Shown here: in pieces, positions 22,528 through 34,200 of the stretch | Numbering within the stretch: the stretch's first letter is position 1 | Layout: each line of letters starts with the position of its first letter | From: Ustulina deusta | Lineage: Eukaryota > Ascomycota > Sordariomycetes > Xylariales > Xylariaceae | Direction: 5' to 3' | Assembly: GCA_023159155.1 (NCBI GenBank) | Contig: JAJNNX010000012.1 | Coordinates: forward strand, 682,001-746,000 | DNA length: 64,000 nt | Translations under genes and position numbers: made by a program | The notes under the pieces: generated by a model | The model's input: only the letters and a program-made list of their open reading frames with translations | Told to the model about the DNA's origin: nothing | Database searches by the model: none

Positions 22528-24382
22528 ATGTTTATCGCCCGCATCCTCTCGAGAACACTGCAGCTCTTGCGCAGCAGCATGGGGTCGCGGCCTGGGAGGT
22601 ATGGGAACGGGGTCCCCAACGGCTCGGCGAATGGCCTACAGACTGTGACAGCCCTCAGCAGATGGTCCATTCTGAGCACACAGCTTCCCGGTAGGTGTCG
22701 CGATCTCGCAGTCAAGCGACCGTTGCCTTGACAGCGAAGTCTCGCTAACGTGGCTTCACCACACAGCTCCCGACAAGATTAGCACGATCCATGTCTACGA
22801 CTTCGACAATACGCTCTTCCAGACGCCTCTGCCGAATCCGAGGCTATGGAACAGTGCAACTCTGGGTCGCCTGGGAAGCCCTGATATCTTCGTCAACGGC
22901 GGGTGGTGGCACGATTCGCGCATACTCGCTGCCACCGGCGATGGCGTCGAGCGCGAAGAGCCTCGTGCATGGGACGGCTGGTGGAACGAGAAGATTGTCG
23001 AGCTCGTCCGGCTGAGCATGAAACAGAAGGATGCTCTCTGCGTGTTGTTGACGGGCCGCAGTGAACGTGGCTTCTCTGACCTGATCAAGCGCATCGTCAC
23101 GAGCAAGGGCTTGGAATTCGACATGGCAGGCCTGAAGCCGGAGGTCGGGCCGAACAGTGAGCGATTCAGGAGTACTATGTTGTTTAAGCAGGCCTTCCTC
23201 AAGGCCACCATGGAGACATACAAGCATGCGCAAGAAATTCGCATATACGAAGACCGCCCTAATCATGTTAGTGGATTTAGAGAGTTCCTGGACGAATACA
23301 ACGTGCGTCTACAAGACTGCCGCGGCCAGCCCTCCCGCGGTCCCATCACAGCAGAAGTGATTCAAGTCGCAGACATCTCCACAAACCTAGACCCAGTCGT
23401 CGAGGTAGTTGAGGTGCAGCATTTAATCAACAGCCACAACCGAATAGTCGATGACCGATCAAAACGAGGCCGCAGTGAACGCTTGGCCATAAGAAAAACA
23501 GTATTCTTCACTTGTTACATGATCCAACCAGATACTACCAAGCAATTAATTGGACTGGTCGCCCCTCACTTACCCGATAGTGAGGTAAAGTACCAAGCGA
23601 ACGCCGTCATCATCACCCCAAAACCATGTCCACCTCATGTATTAGAGAAAATTGGCGGGATGCACGCCAAGATGCGGTGGAGCGTCGCGGGAATAGGATT
23701 CTGGGACAATAATCTATGGGCTATTTCTCTACAACCCGTTCCCGCATCAGCGCCATACCATACAGATTCCGCTACTCCATCGGTCGTCATCGCCACCCGT
23801 CGAGGCGCTCGCCCTTCAGATGTAAACAAGATCCAACAGTGGCAACCTATACCGCCCGAGCAGGCATTTGTGTTTGAGACTGAGGTTGGCGAGAAGGTGA
23901 TGCTGCGCATCGAACCCGAAGAGGCATCGGATGACGAGAGTGACAGCTTCGCCTCGCGAAGCAAGCGCAAGCACCCGAAGGACGGTGATGACCGACAACA
24001 ACGCTCCACCAGCGGTGGATATGGCCACAATACTGCACGGGGCTACCACGCCGCAAGCCATCCAGGACGTGGCGGGAGTCGTGGTGGCTTTAGAGGTGGG
24101 TCTTCAAGTCGTGGACATCGCGGTACTCCCAGAGGCCGGGGAGGCGGACGCGGTGGTCGCGGTGGACGCGGCGGTTACCGATCATTAGATGACCTGGGGA
24201 CGCGAGAGGGCCAGGGCGGTGTTTCGTACGACGATAATTTTCCCTCACTAGGCAGCCACCAGGCTCCATCTCAACCGACACCACCGACTCAGCAAAACCC
24301 ATCTTTCCCGCAGCAAGGGAGTCAGTGGCAAGCTCCCAGTGGCTTTGGTACTGGGGGGCCGGACCTACAGAAGTTCTATTGA
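22528..24382 (+). CDS. HAD-superfamily 'Swiss Army Knife' RNA-repair-like protein with RGG tail
   Basis: Exons 22528-22690 and 22767-24382 (76-nt intron) give 592 residues. The HAD domain of the SAK type begins after the join: VYDFDNTLF carries the nucleophile and acid aspartates (D66, D68), LLTGRSERGF near residue 148 is motif II and YEDRPNHVSGF near residue 215 the acidic motif. The C-terminal part has repeated RGG/RGR motifs (about residues 484-526), typical of RNA-binding tails, then a Q/P-rich end finishing in LQKFY. The HAD_SAK domain was named from comparative analysis of RNA-repair systems; its activity in fungi is not established by that. The RGG tail supports RNA binding. The start could also be the second ATG (MGSRPG, 22579). 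It converges on PRI1. Confidence 0.83.
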
Positions 24383-25243
24383 GGCGCCGGCGAAGAAATT
24401 CTAGCCCGAGAAACGAGGCCGGACTAGTGGCGAGGCCGCACGGGCTCTCTACTCTTGCCACGAAGAAGGCAAGATGTGCAACGAATCATTTTAATATTGA
24501 AGGGTGGGGAAAATCTAGCGATTGGCTTTTGCTCTTAAAGTGCGGTTCAAGGCCGCAACAGAACTACGACGTTCCCACTGCCTTCGTGCTGCTCTAGTAG
24601 TATACACTCGATTATTAACAAGGAAATGATCCTCCAAGGGGAGCTTGTAACGATAGAGTTTCACATCACACACCAGCACTTTTCCGTGTCCCTGGGACGC
24701 CGAATAGTTTTAACGGACGGACGGACATGACAGCACACAATCGTGCGAGATGGGCATTTCGACATTTGCAGGCCAGCCATCAATTTTGCCTCTATCTTGA
24801 GGACTCGGGTATCGGGCAGGCGGGGAGAACAATGAAGCGAAGACAGCGAGCTAGGTCGGTAATATGAAATTGCTGCAGATGGCGTTGTACATGTGTCTTT
24901 GAACGAAGACGAATCGTGCGCCTAGGCGAAATATATTTGTTCATGATGCCCTCCGATGCCGCTTCATGTTTATTTGGACCTGGAATGATATATATACAAC
25001 CAACCCTAAGATGGGTGACCCGTGCCAACGCTCCCTAGTTTGAGATAGATCCTGCCTTAGACCTACCATTCCGAACTCCTGGGAATCAATCATCTTCAAT
25101 TGAGAGAGAGCAGGGGACGCGTCCCTGTCGCAAAACCATGCGGAAGAAATACATGTATCGTACTCACTCGTCGGTCGATCTCTACCAATATGACCTAACA
25201 TGCATATGAAACCGAAGCCGTATCTCGCAGAGACAGGCCTCGT
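24383..25243. other. Convergent 3' intergenic region
   Basis: 861 bp between the stop codons of the HAD and primase genes. It has short unrelated frames only and no recognisable gene or RNA. Confidence 0.4.
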
Positions 25244-26997
25244 TTAAAAGTCCATGCCCTCACTCTCCTCTCTCTCCCTCTTCACCTTGGGATCGCGCTC
25301 GTCACGCATGAGGGCCAGCACAAAGGAGCGGAAATACTCGACATACGGCTTCAGGCTAGTCTTTTCCCAATCGGCGGGGTTCTTGGCGTCCCCGCCGGCA
25401 GGATCCTCGCCCGTCCAACTATCGATCTCGCCGAGCAGCTCCTGCACCGTCGGCACAGCCGTGGGATCGAACTCATCGAGCTTGTCCGTGTCGATGGGGA
25501 CGCAGACGCGCCCCGTGCCCGGGTGCACGACGAACGGGGATTTCAGCAGATGGTTCAGCTTCTTCGAGACCTCGATATCGAGACGCGGGTACGTGTACTC
25601 GAGAACGACATCCTGCTTCGCTTCCAGCAGGGCGCGGGCGTCGAGGCCCTTGCTCGCCCCGCTCTTGGCCAGTGCGTCGATGTCCGCCCATTTCGACGTG
25701 CTTGGGCGGCCGGGCGACGAGTCCCATTTCTTGCGGAGACTTTCGTTGAGGGCCTTGTCGGGGAGGAGGGAAAGGAGGTGCTCGGCTCGTTCGCTTTCGG
25801 CCCAGGGGTCTTGGGTTTCAAGAACGTCGTTTTGGAAGTGCGGGGCTAGGATATCGAGGCTTCGACTGGATAGGGGTTAGTCTGTTTGTTTCCAGGTACA
25901 AGGTTGGATCCATGTTCGAATGGATGGTTTACCTGAGGTGTGGGTGAAGCGGCCGCCATAAATTGACTTTCTTGCCACTCTGTGAACCACCCCGGATGAC
26001 TTCAAGATACCCCGCGATCGCCCTCCGCTTCTGATCGTCCATAAGGCGGGCCTTCTTGTCACAGACCCAGGCGTGCGCACCACGACGACCCGAGTATACC
26101 CACATGATGTGCTTGAAGCCGAAATCGTCCCGTAGTGCCGTGTCTACGACTTTGATGGCCATGGTTATAAACTGCCAGCATTTTATGCAGATGTTGGCCT
26201 TGTCGCAACACGTACGGATGCCGTCGTAGTCTGTCAAATCGATATCGAAACATAGTTCTTTTGCGAGAGGCTTAAAGGAGTTTTGGTTCCGTAAAGTTTT
26301 GCGGTCGCGTGGGTTGGTTGTGTACACAGGCCCGATTTCGAAACGGGCGGGTAGTTTTGCTATGATATCTTTGCGGATACTGGGGTGAGGACAACGAGTC
26401 AGTCCAGGGTAATTCACTTCTCGCAACAAACAGGGAGGTACGGCTCTGCGCCTTACAGGTCGGCGGTTGGGTAGGATTGGTATCGCAGGTATATTTCATT
26501 GTCGGTGTTGTCATGTATCGTAAGGGCAAACTCGCGGTGGCCGAAATCGTTGGTTGGTGTTGGGCTGTGGTTCAGCCATTGGAACAGGTAGCGGAAGGGG
26601 AACAGTCGTTGGTAGAACATGCGCATAATCCCAGGGTCCGAGGCGCTTACACCGTTCCCATTCCCTCTGTCTCAATGGTCAGCGGAAGTCCAGGTGTTTC
26701 GATGGTAGAGGCTAGACAAGGGGTCCCATACACCGGCGACGAGGGAGCCACGGGAGGACTCGAAGGCTTGACCTCGTCTTGTCTCGAGCTAGGGAACTCT
26801 TCGTCGGACTCGACATCTGCAAATAGGTCCTCCAACTTGACATCGCTCTTTTCATCGCCATTTGCTCCGGTCATTTTAACGTCGTCATCTGCAGTTTGTT
26901 GGCCATGGCCGTTTGGAGCTAGAGCGTCTACCATTTCGAGTTCGGCCTTGGCAGCTTCGCGAGGATCTTGAGAGTCCGACAATATAGAATGCGGCAT
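25244..26997 (-). CDS. PRI1: DNA primase catalytic (small) subunit
   Basis: Exons 26732-26997, 26457-26666, 25933-26379 and 25244-25865 give 514 residues. It makes the RNA primers used by DNA polymerase alpha. After an acidic disordered N-terminus (FADVESDEEFPSS), the conserved domain opens with DPGIMRMFYQRLFPFRYLF and NDFGHREFALTI. The metal-binding aspartates are D204 and D206 in CFDIDLTDYDG, the zinc site is C216/C217/C223/C226, and YSGRRGAHAWV (from 254) is the nucleotide-binding motif. The first intron uses donor GTATGG two bases into codon GTG. The more obvious phase-0 site breaks the frame, and this one restores it. The final exon ends EGMDF. MluI cell-cycle boxes lie upstream. Confidence 0.93.
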
Positions 26998-27138
26998 GCA
27001 GAGAGGTAAGATCTAAGTTAAAGTGCAAGGTTGAGTTTAGGCGATTCAGAACCTGGTGATTGTTTTCTTGGTGCACTCACTGTCCGTTCTTTCAGATAGA
27101 GGGGCTAAGTTGGTGAAAGTACACCTGCGCAAATGGAA

Positions 27139-27164
27139 ACGCGTCTTTACGCGCCTTGACGCGT
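27139..27164. promoter_or_regulatory. Two MluI cell-cycle boxes (MBF sites) upstream of PRI1
   Basis: ACGCGT occurs at 27139-27144 and 27159-27164, with a near match ACGCGC at 27149-27154. They are 142-167 bp upstream of the primase start codon. MBF (Mbp1/Swi6; DSC1 in fission yeast) binds ACGCGT and drives G1/S expression of DNA-replication genes, so the placement fits PRI1. No binding data are available here. Confidence 0.6.
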
Positions 27165-28128
27165 TAAGCACCTTCACGATAAGATAAGGTTGCTGTGGGA
27201 AATGTGTTGTGTTACTTCGGTATACACCGTGCTTTAAACGGTGACGCTACTGTATGTAGTCAGGAGAGATTGATTACCTAAAGTAAATAACCTCAACCCA
27301 ACGACAGTAGGTAAATAACATGTCATTTTGAAATTGCTTCATTGAATGAACCCTCTGTTACACCCCAGATTATAAGGTAGTCCAAAATAGCGAACAAGAG
27401 TCAGTAAATCTGGATATCCACACCCGGAAGTGCGGTTGTTTTCAAGGTCGGCATCTTTCTATGTGTGTAAGTACTGAGGAAGTATGTTGTAGAGATTCTT
27501 GGTTGCCAGATAAAGATACCGAGATAAGACAGCGTGGCGCGCCCATGGTAATGGGGCAGGTACCTTATGTAGACAACCTACAGGTACCTTTAGGTGGGCA
27601 GGAGCATCTCATCGGAAGTAATCGACCTCTTGCCTTATGTCTACCTAGTAATTATTACTTCTCGCGCATCTATCAGTACAAACTTGGTGCTTGTGCATAC
27701 CTACACAATTGAGCCCTGACGCAGATACCACTGGGCAGGTTAATTCTTCTCTGCTTCGAATTCACATGCATCCCTCCTCTCTCTAGTCAGAATATGACGA
27801 ATGGTGTCATTTATGAGGAATACCAACCTAATATAGCTTCCATGTAAGTTGATCTATCGTGAGTCTCCCTAGCTACATAAGTACTATGTAAGCATCACTT
27901 AGTGAGCGCAGCCAAACGGACAAGCACTGTCTCAGTCCAGACAATGCTCTGTTCTCTGTTCTCTGCCCTCTCGTCTTCTGCCCTCTGTTTGAACGAAATC
28001 GACCAGTTACCTAACTGCCACTCTCAGTTCTCATCAACGCTCAGTCAACCAGCAACTAATATTAGCCACATACAAGGACGCCCTGATTCTCGACTCGTCT
28101 TCAACAGAAACCTTCCCCCGTCGTCGCC
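27165..28128. other. Gene-free spacer before first BTB gene
   Basis: No conserved frame is seen. GGTACC/TAGGTAC words occur near 27558-27598, and a CT/GT-rich leader precedes the BTB start. Confidence 0.4.
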
Positions 28129-29440
28129 ATGGATTCCTTCGACAACATACAGGACTTGTCGGTTGGCGGGTACGTAATTTTATCTATCTCCTCTTGCCGG
28201 CTGTGTTTAATCCGGCGAGGACCACACTCACTCATTTCAGCAGTAAGGACTGGCGTATGGTCACCCTTTTCATCGGTAGCGAGCGTCGGGCTTTCCAAGT
28301 CCACCTCCAGCGCTTGGGTCCTCTGGTAGCACGGTTTGAGCAAAAGCCCGAGGGCGAAATCCACATGCCACAGTGGGACGCCGACGTTTTCAATTTGGTC
28401 GTGAACTGGGCGTATAATACATCTCTACCCCGAATCGGCAACCTTACAAAATGGTTCGACCCAAACAGGCCTCATCCAGATCTGAGTCTCCCAAACACCG
28501 ACCAATTTATTCCCTTCGTTAAAAGTGGAGATACGGATGGCGCTGTGGACCATTACGCCACTATCACAACCCAGCCTCGATATCAACGATTTTCAATCGA
28601 GGAACTACGACTCCATTTTGCGGAAATCCAGAATAGCGGAGACGAAATCATCAGGCATCCAAGTAACCACTCAGAAAGTGAGCAGGCACGGTCTGAAGAT
28701 GGAAAGGCTGAGGAATATCATTGCACTCCAAGTCGTTTAACTATTCCGTGTTGCATACCTGATGAGGAAGCAGCGAAGGCCGAAAGGGGCCAAATCTGTG
28801 AGTCTACCTTGGCAGTCTTTTTTCTCCTCTTTCTTGATTCGGGTTATCATGTCTTAGAGAGTGTTGCATGTTCCTCATCTACTTCATATTTTTATCAGAA
28901 TCAATCACTAATCCTAGATCTTCAGTGCTCCTCAAACTCGCGATCTTTTCTGAAACGCATAAATGGGAACCACTGTTCAACGATGCTATGGATGCGTTCC
29001 GGTATGGCGAGGCGCAATTGTGCCGCCTCTATGCTCCAACTCTTCACATCGACCTAGCGTTCGCAGACTCTCAAACATCAAAGACTGTTCAGCGTTTCAT
29101 TCTCGATTATGCCACAGCTCTGGGCTACAAGCACAACTCCATGTCAAAGTATCGAGATCTTCTGTTATCCCATCCAGAGTTTTTATCCCTTATGTTATCT
29201 GGCATGGACTCGAGAACGCTAGTTTGCTTTGGGCATGGCCGACGTCAAATTTCGAACAACTTTGATGGTGAAGAGGCTTCCACTCCGAGTCCAGTCACTG
29301 GTCAAGTTCGTCCAGTTAAAGTCTCATACCATATTCACAACGGCCGCTTTGTTATGCATTGCAAATGTCGAGCCATGGGAGGCTCTTTTGCTTGGGCTGG
29401 ATGTTCTGGGGCACGTTTTCTGAACCAGAAACCGCAATGA
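28129..29440 (+). CDS. BTB/POZ domain protein (paralogue 1)
   Basis: Exons 28129-28169, 28241-28797 and 28926-29440 (introns 71 and 128 nt) give 370 residues. BTB domains mediate dimerisation and often recruit Cullin-3 ligases; fungal proteins of this short type are mostly uncharacterised. The BTB core starts at SKDWRMVTLFIGSERRAFQV and continues HLQRLGPLVARF and FNLVVNWAYNTSLPRI. The C-terminal half has LLLKLAIFSETHKWEPLFND and AMDAFRYGEAQL, aligning with the paralogue at 35097-36106 (LLDIMMLAERHGWEKLYNA, IDAFREGEANL). No MATH, BACK or zinc-finger domain is evident. The second intron acceptor (TTCAG at 28925) was picked because it restores frame into the paralogous block. Confidence 0.78.
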
Positions 29441-30874
29441 GAATTTCCTAGATAGCTTTGAGTCTAGCTCATTATGATATCAAAGATTTTTAGACGAGGA
29501 GAAACAAAATTTTTGTCGATCAACTAGACGACGTTATATACCAACTCAACCGAGTCAGAATAGGGCCATCTAGAACCTGGTATGTCGCAACAAGGAGAGT
29601 TATGGTCTACCCTTCTAATTGCTATTTCTCTCAAAGCATGGGGAGACTTTGTTTGCTGAAAGGCTGGAAGAATGCCATCTTCGGCCTATGCCTAACTGTT
29701 GTCTAGATCTGGACTACTGAATGGGTTTGCCTTGTAATATAACTATTGGCGTAGCACCCTTTTATCCCCAAGCAGCAAAAGAATATGCGTGGTCACAAAT
29801 ATGACGCTGGCAATTGATGGGCCGAGGAAATATAAGAAAATGCAATAAATACCAAAGCAGGAGTTTTAAGCAGCGGATTCTAGCAATCGAATTGATTGAT
29901 AAAGAAAAAGCATAAAAGCAATGGCTTGGGCAAAACTCGAACTGCCGACCTCAAAAGTGCAAAAAGAATCGCAGGGCTTAAGATATACTCAACATCCCTG
30001 GACCGGAAAACCCTTGAATGCCTATGGCCCTGCCTCTGACACAAGAGTTTGTCCTGTCGACTAATTTACCACTGAGCCACGAACGTGGTTTGTATCGGGG
30101 AACGTCTGTTGAAGTGAGGCGCACATATCGAGGTTTATAACCTTCTCAATCTATCCCTACTCCTCTTGGCCAATATTCGCTCTATTGTAATATAACTGCC
30201 ACCTTGCCCCTTTCCTTATTTTGATCTACCGCCACTTGTTGATTCCTCTGAAGAGGCTATATGGCTCAAATATTGAGTGATTATTAAATTTTGAAAGCTG
30301 TGACTGTTACAGAAGATCTAAGTTAGTTAAATCGAGGGGATGCAGCGTTTACCTCCATGTTCATTTCTAAAGGCATGGTGACATCACGCATTCCACACAA
30401 CCAAGCGGCCGAATGGTGGTCAACATAAAGATGACTTCTTAAACATGCACCAAGATTGGGCGGCGACGCTGATATAGGATTATATGCAACGACGTGGCCC
30501 GGGTGGTCTATAAGAGCCTGAGGCCTCCTATGCAAGATTTAAGGCAACGTGACCAAGATACAATAAATGCTTACCTCCGTTGGTCCTGGAATTATTACCC
30601 ATCTCTGGGGGGGAACGTTGTGTGACCAATTGCGAGGAAGGGCTGAGGGGGCGAAGTGTATAAAATCTGGGGATACACAATTGGGGCTTGGGCTAGACTA
30701 CTCAGTGATTCGACACCGCTACTGCCCCCATCTACAATACTTATGGAGGTACTAGAATAGGCAGATAGTTCTACTAAGAAGCAGACTACGCTTACTACCT
30801 CGAGCCCTTATCATGCAGGTATTCTCAAGAGGTCAGACTAGGAATATAAATTTAGCCCGCTCCAAATTACGGTA
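29441..30874. other. Gene-poor flank of the AT-rich transposon
   Basis: Short frames only. It becomes progressively less structured toward the transposon. It contains the tRNA-like sequence listed separately. Confidence 0.4.
29925..30088 (-). repeat. tRNA-derived, SINE-like sequence (degenerate)
   Basis: On the minus strand there is an A-box-like TGGCTCAGTGGT (near 30080) and, about 130 bp downstream, a B-box-like GGCAGTTCGAGTTTTGCC (near 29945). The gap is too long for one ordinary tRNA, and the T-arm pairs imperfectly. This looks like a Pol III-type retroposon remnant or a tRNA pseudogene rather than a working tRNA. Confidence 0.3.
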
Positions 30875-32815
30875 AGCTAACACCCCCCCTTGCGAACCAC
30901 CCCATCGCGACCCAGCTACCAAAATAGCCACCTACCAACTTTCGAAGCTATTATTCATAGCACAACATAGTATTTACAGCTAACCTTAGTGTTTTTATTA
31001 AATATTAAGACGTTTTGACCTTAATTATATTTTTAGTTTTTATATTTTTTGTTTTTAGTATGTTTTTATTTTTAGCTTTATTTATATATAGCGTTCGCTG
31101 TTGCAATTTTTGTTTGACTTGCTATATATAAGTTATATAAATAAAATAATAACCAAGTAGCAATTTAACTAATTTATGCTTTAATATAATTTTTTTAACT
31201 AGTTTAGCTTTTAATAGTTTAATATATGTTTTTAAAATTGTAATTTTTTTAGCTTTTTAATTAAAAGCCTTACTAGCCTTTATAAAAAATAGCTTTTATA
31301 GTAGGTTATTAAAAAAAAAGTAGTACCTAGCTAATTTCCAAGTTGTATATTATAAATTTTAGCTTTTTATAAGTATTGCAATTTTTATTTAGCCTAGTTT
31401 AAGCTAATATTTAAATATTTTAGGTTAATTAATTAGTATAAATATTAGCTAAACTTTATAAGCAATACTTTTATTTTTAAGTATAATATATTTTAAAAAT
31501 AATAATAATTAAAAATAATAATAATTAAATATTTTTTAGCTATATTTTAGTTATTATTTATACTTTTTTAATAGTTTTTAGTAATAAAATAGTATTATAA
31601 GCCTATTTATATGCTATAATTATATTTTTTTTTAAAAGTATAACGTTAAAGCAGCTTTTAAATATTTTTTTAATTTTATTTTTAAGCTTTTTTTTTAATA
31701 AACTAAAAACTCTAATATTTAATGCTTATATAATATAGCTATAATATAATTTATAAAAAATAAGCTATATTTTATTTAAAAAATAGAGCTATAAAAAGTT
31801 ATTATTTATATATAAATTATAGCTATTATATATTAATATAACTTATATATTATTAAAATAGCTTTAAACAAACAAAATAAAAATATTAATAAGCTAATTA
31901 ATAGTAATAAAATTATAGGTTTATTTATTAAGCAAAGTTTTAAACTACTAGTTTTTAAATAAATTATAATTTATATTTAAAAACTATTAATTTTAAATAT
32001 TAATTTTTTTAAAAATAAATAGTAGTAGTAAAACAACACTTTTATTACTAATATATTTAAAAAATATTATTTATTTGTTTTTTTTAAAGTTTTTTTTTAA
32101 AGCTATATATATTAAAACTTTATAAATAACCTAATAATTTTTTTTTATACTTTAGCTAATACTTATTTTGTTAGTATTAAAAAATTGTTCTAAAAATATA
32201 TTTGCTAGTACGGAAGCTTTAAAATATTTGAAAAATAGCTTGATATTAGTTATAGTTGCTCTATTAATGTACGAATAGCTAATAGATGTTAATCTAGCAA
32301 TTTTTAATTTAGGATTACAAAAAAAAAAACGCATATGTTATAACTTTCCAAATATTCTAAAGTTTCTAAAAACTAATAATATATATTTAGTTATATATTT
32401 AAATTTAACTATTAAAAATATAAAGCTTAGCTTAGCTTAACTTATAGCCTAATTAGCTAGTTTAGTTTTAAAGTATAAAAATAAGATCTAAAAGTATTAA
32501 TATAACTATTTTTTAGTTAGAATGCTATCGAAGCAGCGGCATATATATAACTAGTTAATACCCTATTAAATAGCTGCTTGTTTTTATAAAATATTAAGTT
32601 AAGCAGTACAAACTATAGCTACTGCATACTATTGGTCGCTATATAAAAGCATTACAATAAAAAAGAGTTAATTCTAAAAAAAATAAAAGTAAAAAGAAAA
32701 TATAAGAACTAAACGCGGTTACGTTATTTAATAATTTTTAATTGAGGTGGTTGGGGTTAGTAGCGCGTTTTTAGCTGGGTCGCGATGGGGTGGTTCGCAA
32801 GGGGGGGTGTTAGCT
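30875..32815 (-). mobile_element. RIP-like, AT-rich Tc1/mariner-type DNA transposon with 44-bp TIRs
   Basis: The ends are perfect inverted repeats of 44 bp starting AGCTAACACCCCCCC and continuing through TTGCGAACCACCCC to GACCCAGCTA. Both ends are bordered by TA, giving a TA target-site duplication. The 1.9-kb interior is overwhelmingly A/T. Remaining G and C sit mostly in AGC/GCT contexts, as expected after C-to-T change at CpA on both strands. On the minus strand a broken frame at 32152-32334 (RLTSISYSYINRATITNIK) resembles the helix-turn-helix start of fungal Tc1-like transposases. No intact transposase remains. Confidence 0.8.
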
Positions 32816-32920
32816 TACTCCCAGGTATGCTAGGGAATTTAGAACTTTATCTTTACATTTCAAAACAGCTGTTCCGGCAAGTCTACACCTCCTATTATAT
32901 TGAAATAATACCGACAGGAT

Positions 32921-34200
32921 ATGATGCCGAGCCAAGAAGGCGACGGGTTCGAAGAAGTGGAGGATACCGGAATTGATGCTAAGAAAAATGGCGGATCTCT
33001 AATCTTAGGCCCCGACGATACTCCTACTCGCTTGTCTATCGGCCAAGGCGGCGACCCTAAATGCCACTCGCTTCCATCCACATGTCGTCATCAAAGACCT
33101 CAAAGTTCGAGTACGGTTGACTAGGATAGCCGCTGACATCGAATATCTCGATCGTGGGTTCGCCGAATACTTTCAAGCTGTTGGGCATTCCGACGACCGC
33201 AGCGCTATTAGCAAGCTTCTCGACCGTGCCCGGGAGTATTATGTCCAAAGTCGAAAACCATCTAGCTGCTCATATACCGGAGAACTGGGAAATTTCTGCG
33301 AATCCGTATTGGCTACCTGGGAATGCACAACTGAGACCACAGAATGGGTCGAGTACCGACCCCGGCTCAGAAATGACAAGGACAAGATAGAATACCTGCA
33401 AGATGCGCTGGAGGTACCGTATTGGGATTTCATGATCAAATCGTTCATGGACTGGAGACAAAGCCATCCCAATCACGTAGGCGCAAACGGGATACTCTAT
33501 ATGTTGAATCACATCACCACGACTTGTCGCAAAAAAATAAGAAAACTCCATGAGGAGCTCCCACGTTTGGACTCAGAAGACCAAGAAGCAGGTCATATCG
33601 TGATTGATGGTATCAAGCAACGGTTAGAGCTCCTTGACAGCGTGCTACTTGGAACTACTATCGGGGTTGAAGACCTCGACGACGACCCGATAAGCGAACA
33701 ACTGGTTAGGAGTGAGACCGGCACATTATCTGGTGAGGGAGACTCTGTCAGCAAGCCTAGCGAGGTAGAATCTACTCATCCAAGGCTGTTCTAAAAACGG
33801 CCCTCCTTTCGGATATTATTGACTGACGAAATCTCAACAGACATCAATGCTAATCGGTCTTGTATTGGGGTCCCTCATCCTGTCCACCGCCTTCTTCTGT
33901 AAGGGATTTGCTATATCGTGGGCAGAAAACAAGACGGGCAGCTTCGACGATGCCGACTTCTGGTATCTCTGTCAGAGCAACGTGATTTTTGTCCTCGGCA
34001 GTGTGGCGACCGCCATGCCTCTCATGAAACACCGCAGTTTCGAGCGTACGCGAACTATCTTCTGGCTGTTCTTCGCCGTAGGTGTCATTGCTGCGATCAT
34101 CTCTATCGCGACATACGCCCAGTTGAACACCTGCTACAGTGCCTTACTCGCCTTCCTAGGTTCGATCGCGTCAGCTGGGTCATTGCTCGCGCTCACATAA
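32921..34200 (+). CDS. Fungal protein of unknown function with four C-terminal membrane helices
   Basis: The certain exons are 33063(or earlier)-33764 and 33841-34200, joined over a 76-nt intron (SKPSE to TSMLIGLVLG). The soluble part reads FHPHVVIKDLKVRVRL, DRGFAEYFQAV, then EVPYWDFMIKSFMDWRQSHP. The C-terminus has four hydrophobic segments (LIGLVLGSLILSTAFFCKGF, VIFVLGSVATAMPLM, FWLFFAVGVIAAIISIA, LLAFLGSIASAGSLLAL). The 5' end is unsettled. An ATG at 32921 opens a frame (MMPSQEGDGFEE...) that differs by one base from the main frame near 33060. Either a weak intron (about 32957-33008) or a frameshift joins them. I do not recognise a function. It lies just outside the transposon's right end. 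Confidence 0.6.

Noticed and set aside
23635..24461. Several minus-strand frames over the HAD/RGG gene
   Set aside because: Shadows produced by the GC-rich RGG-coding repeats.
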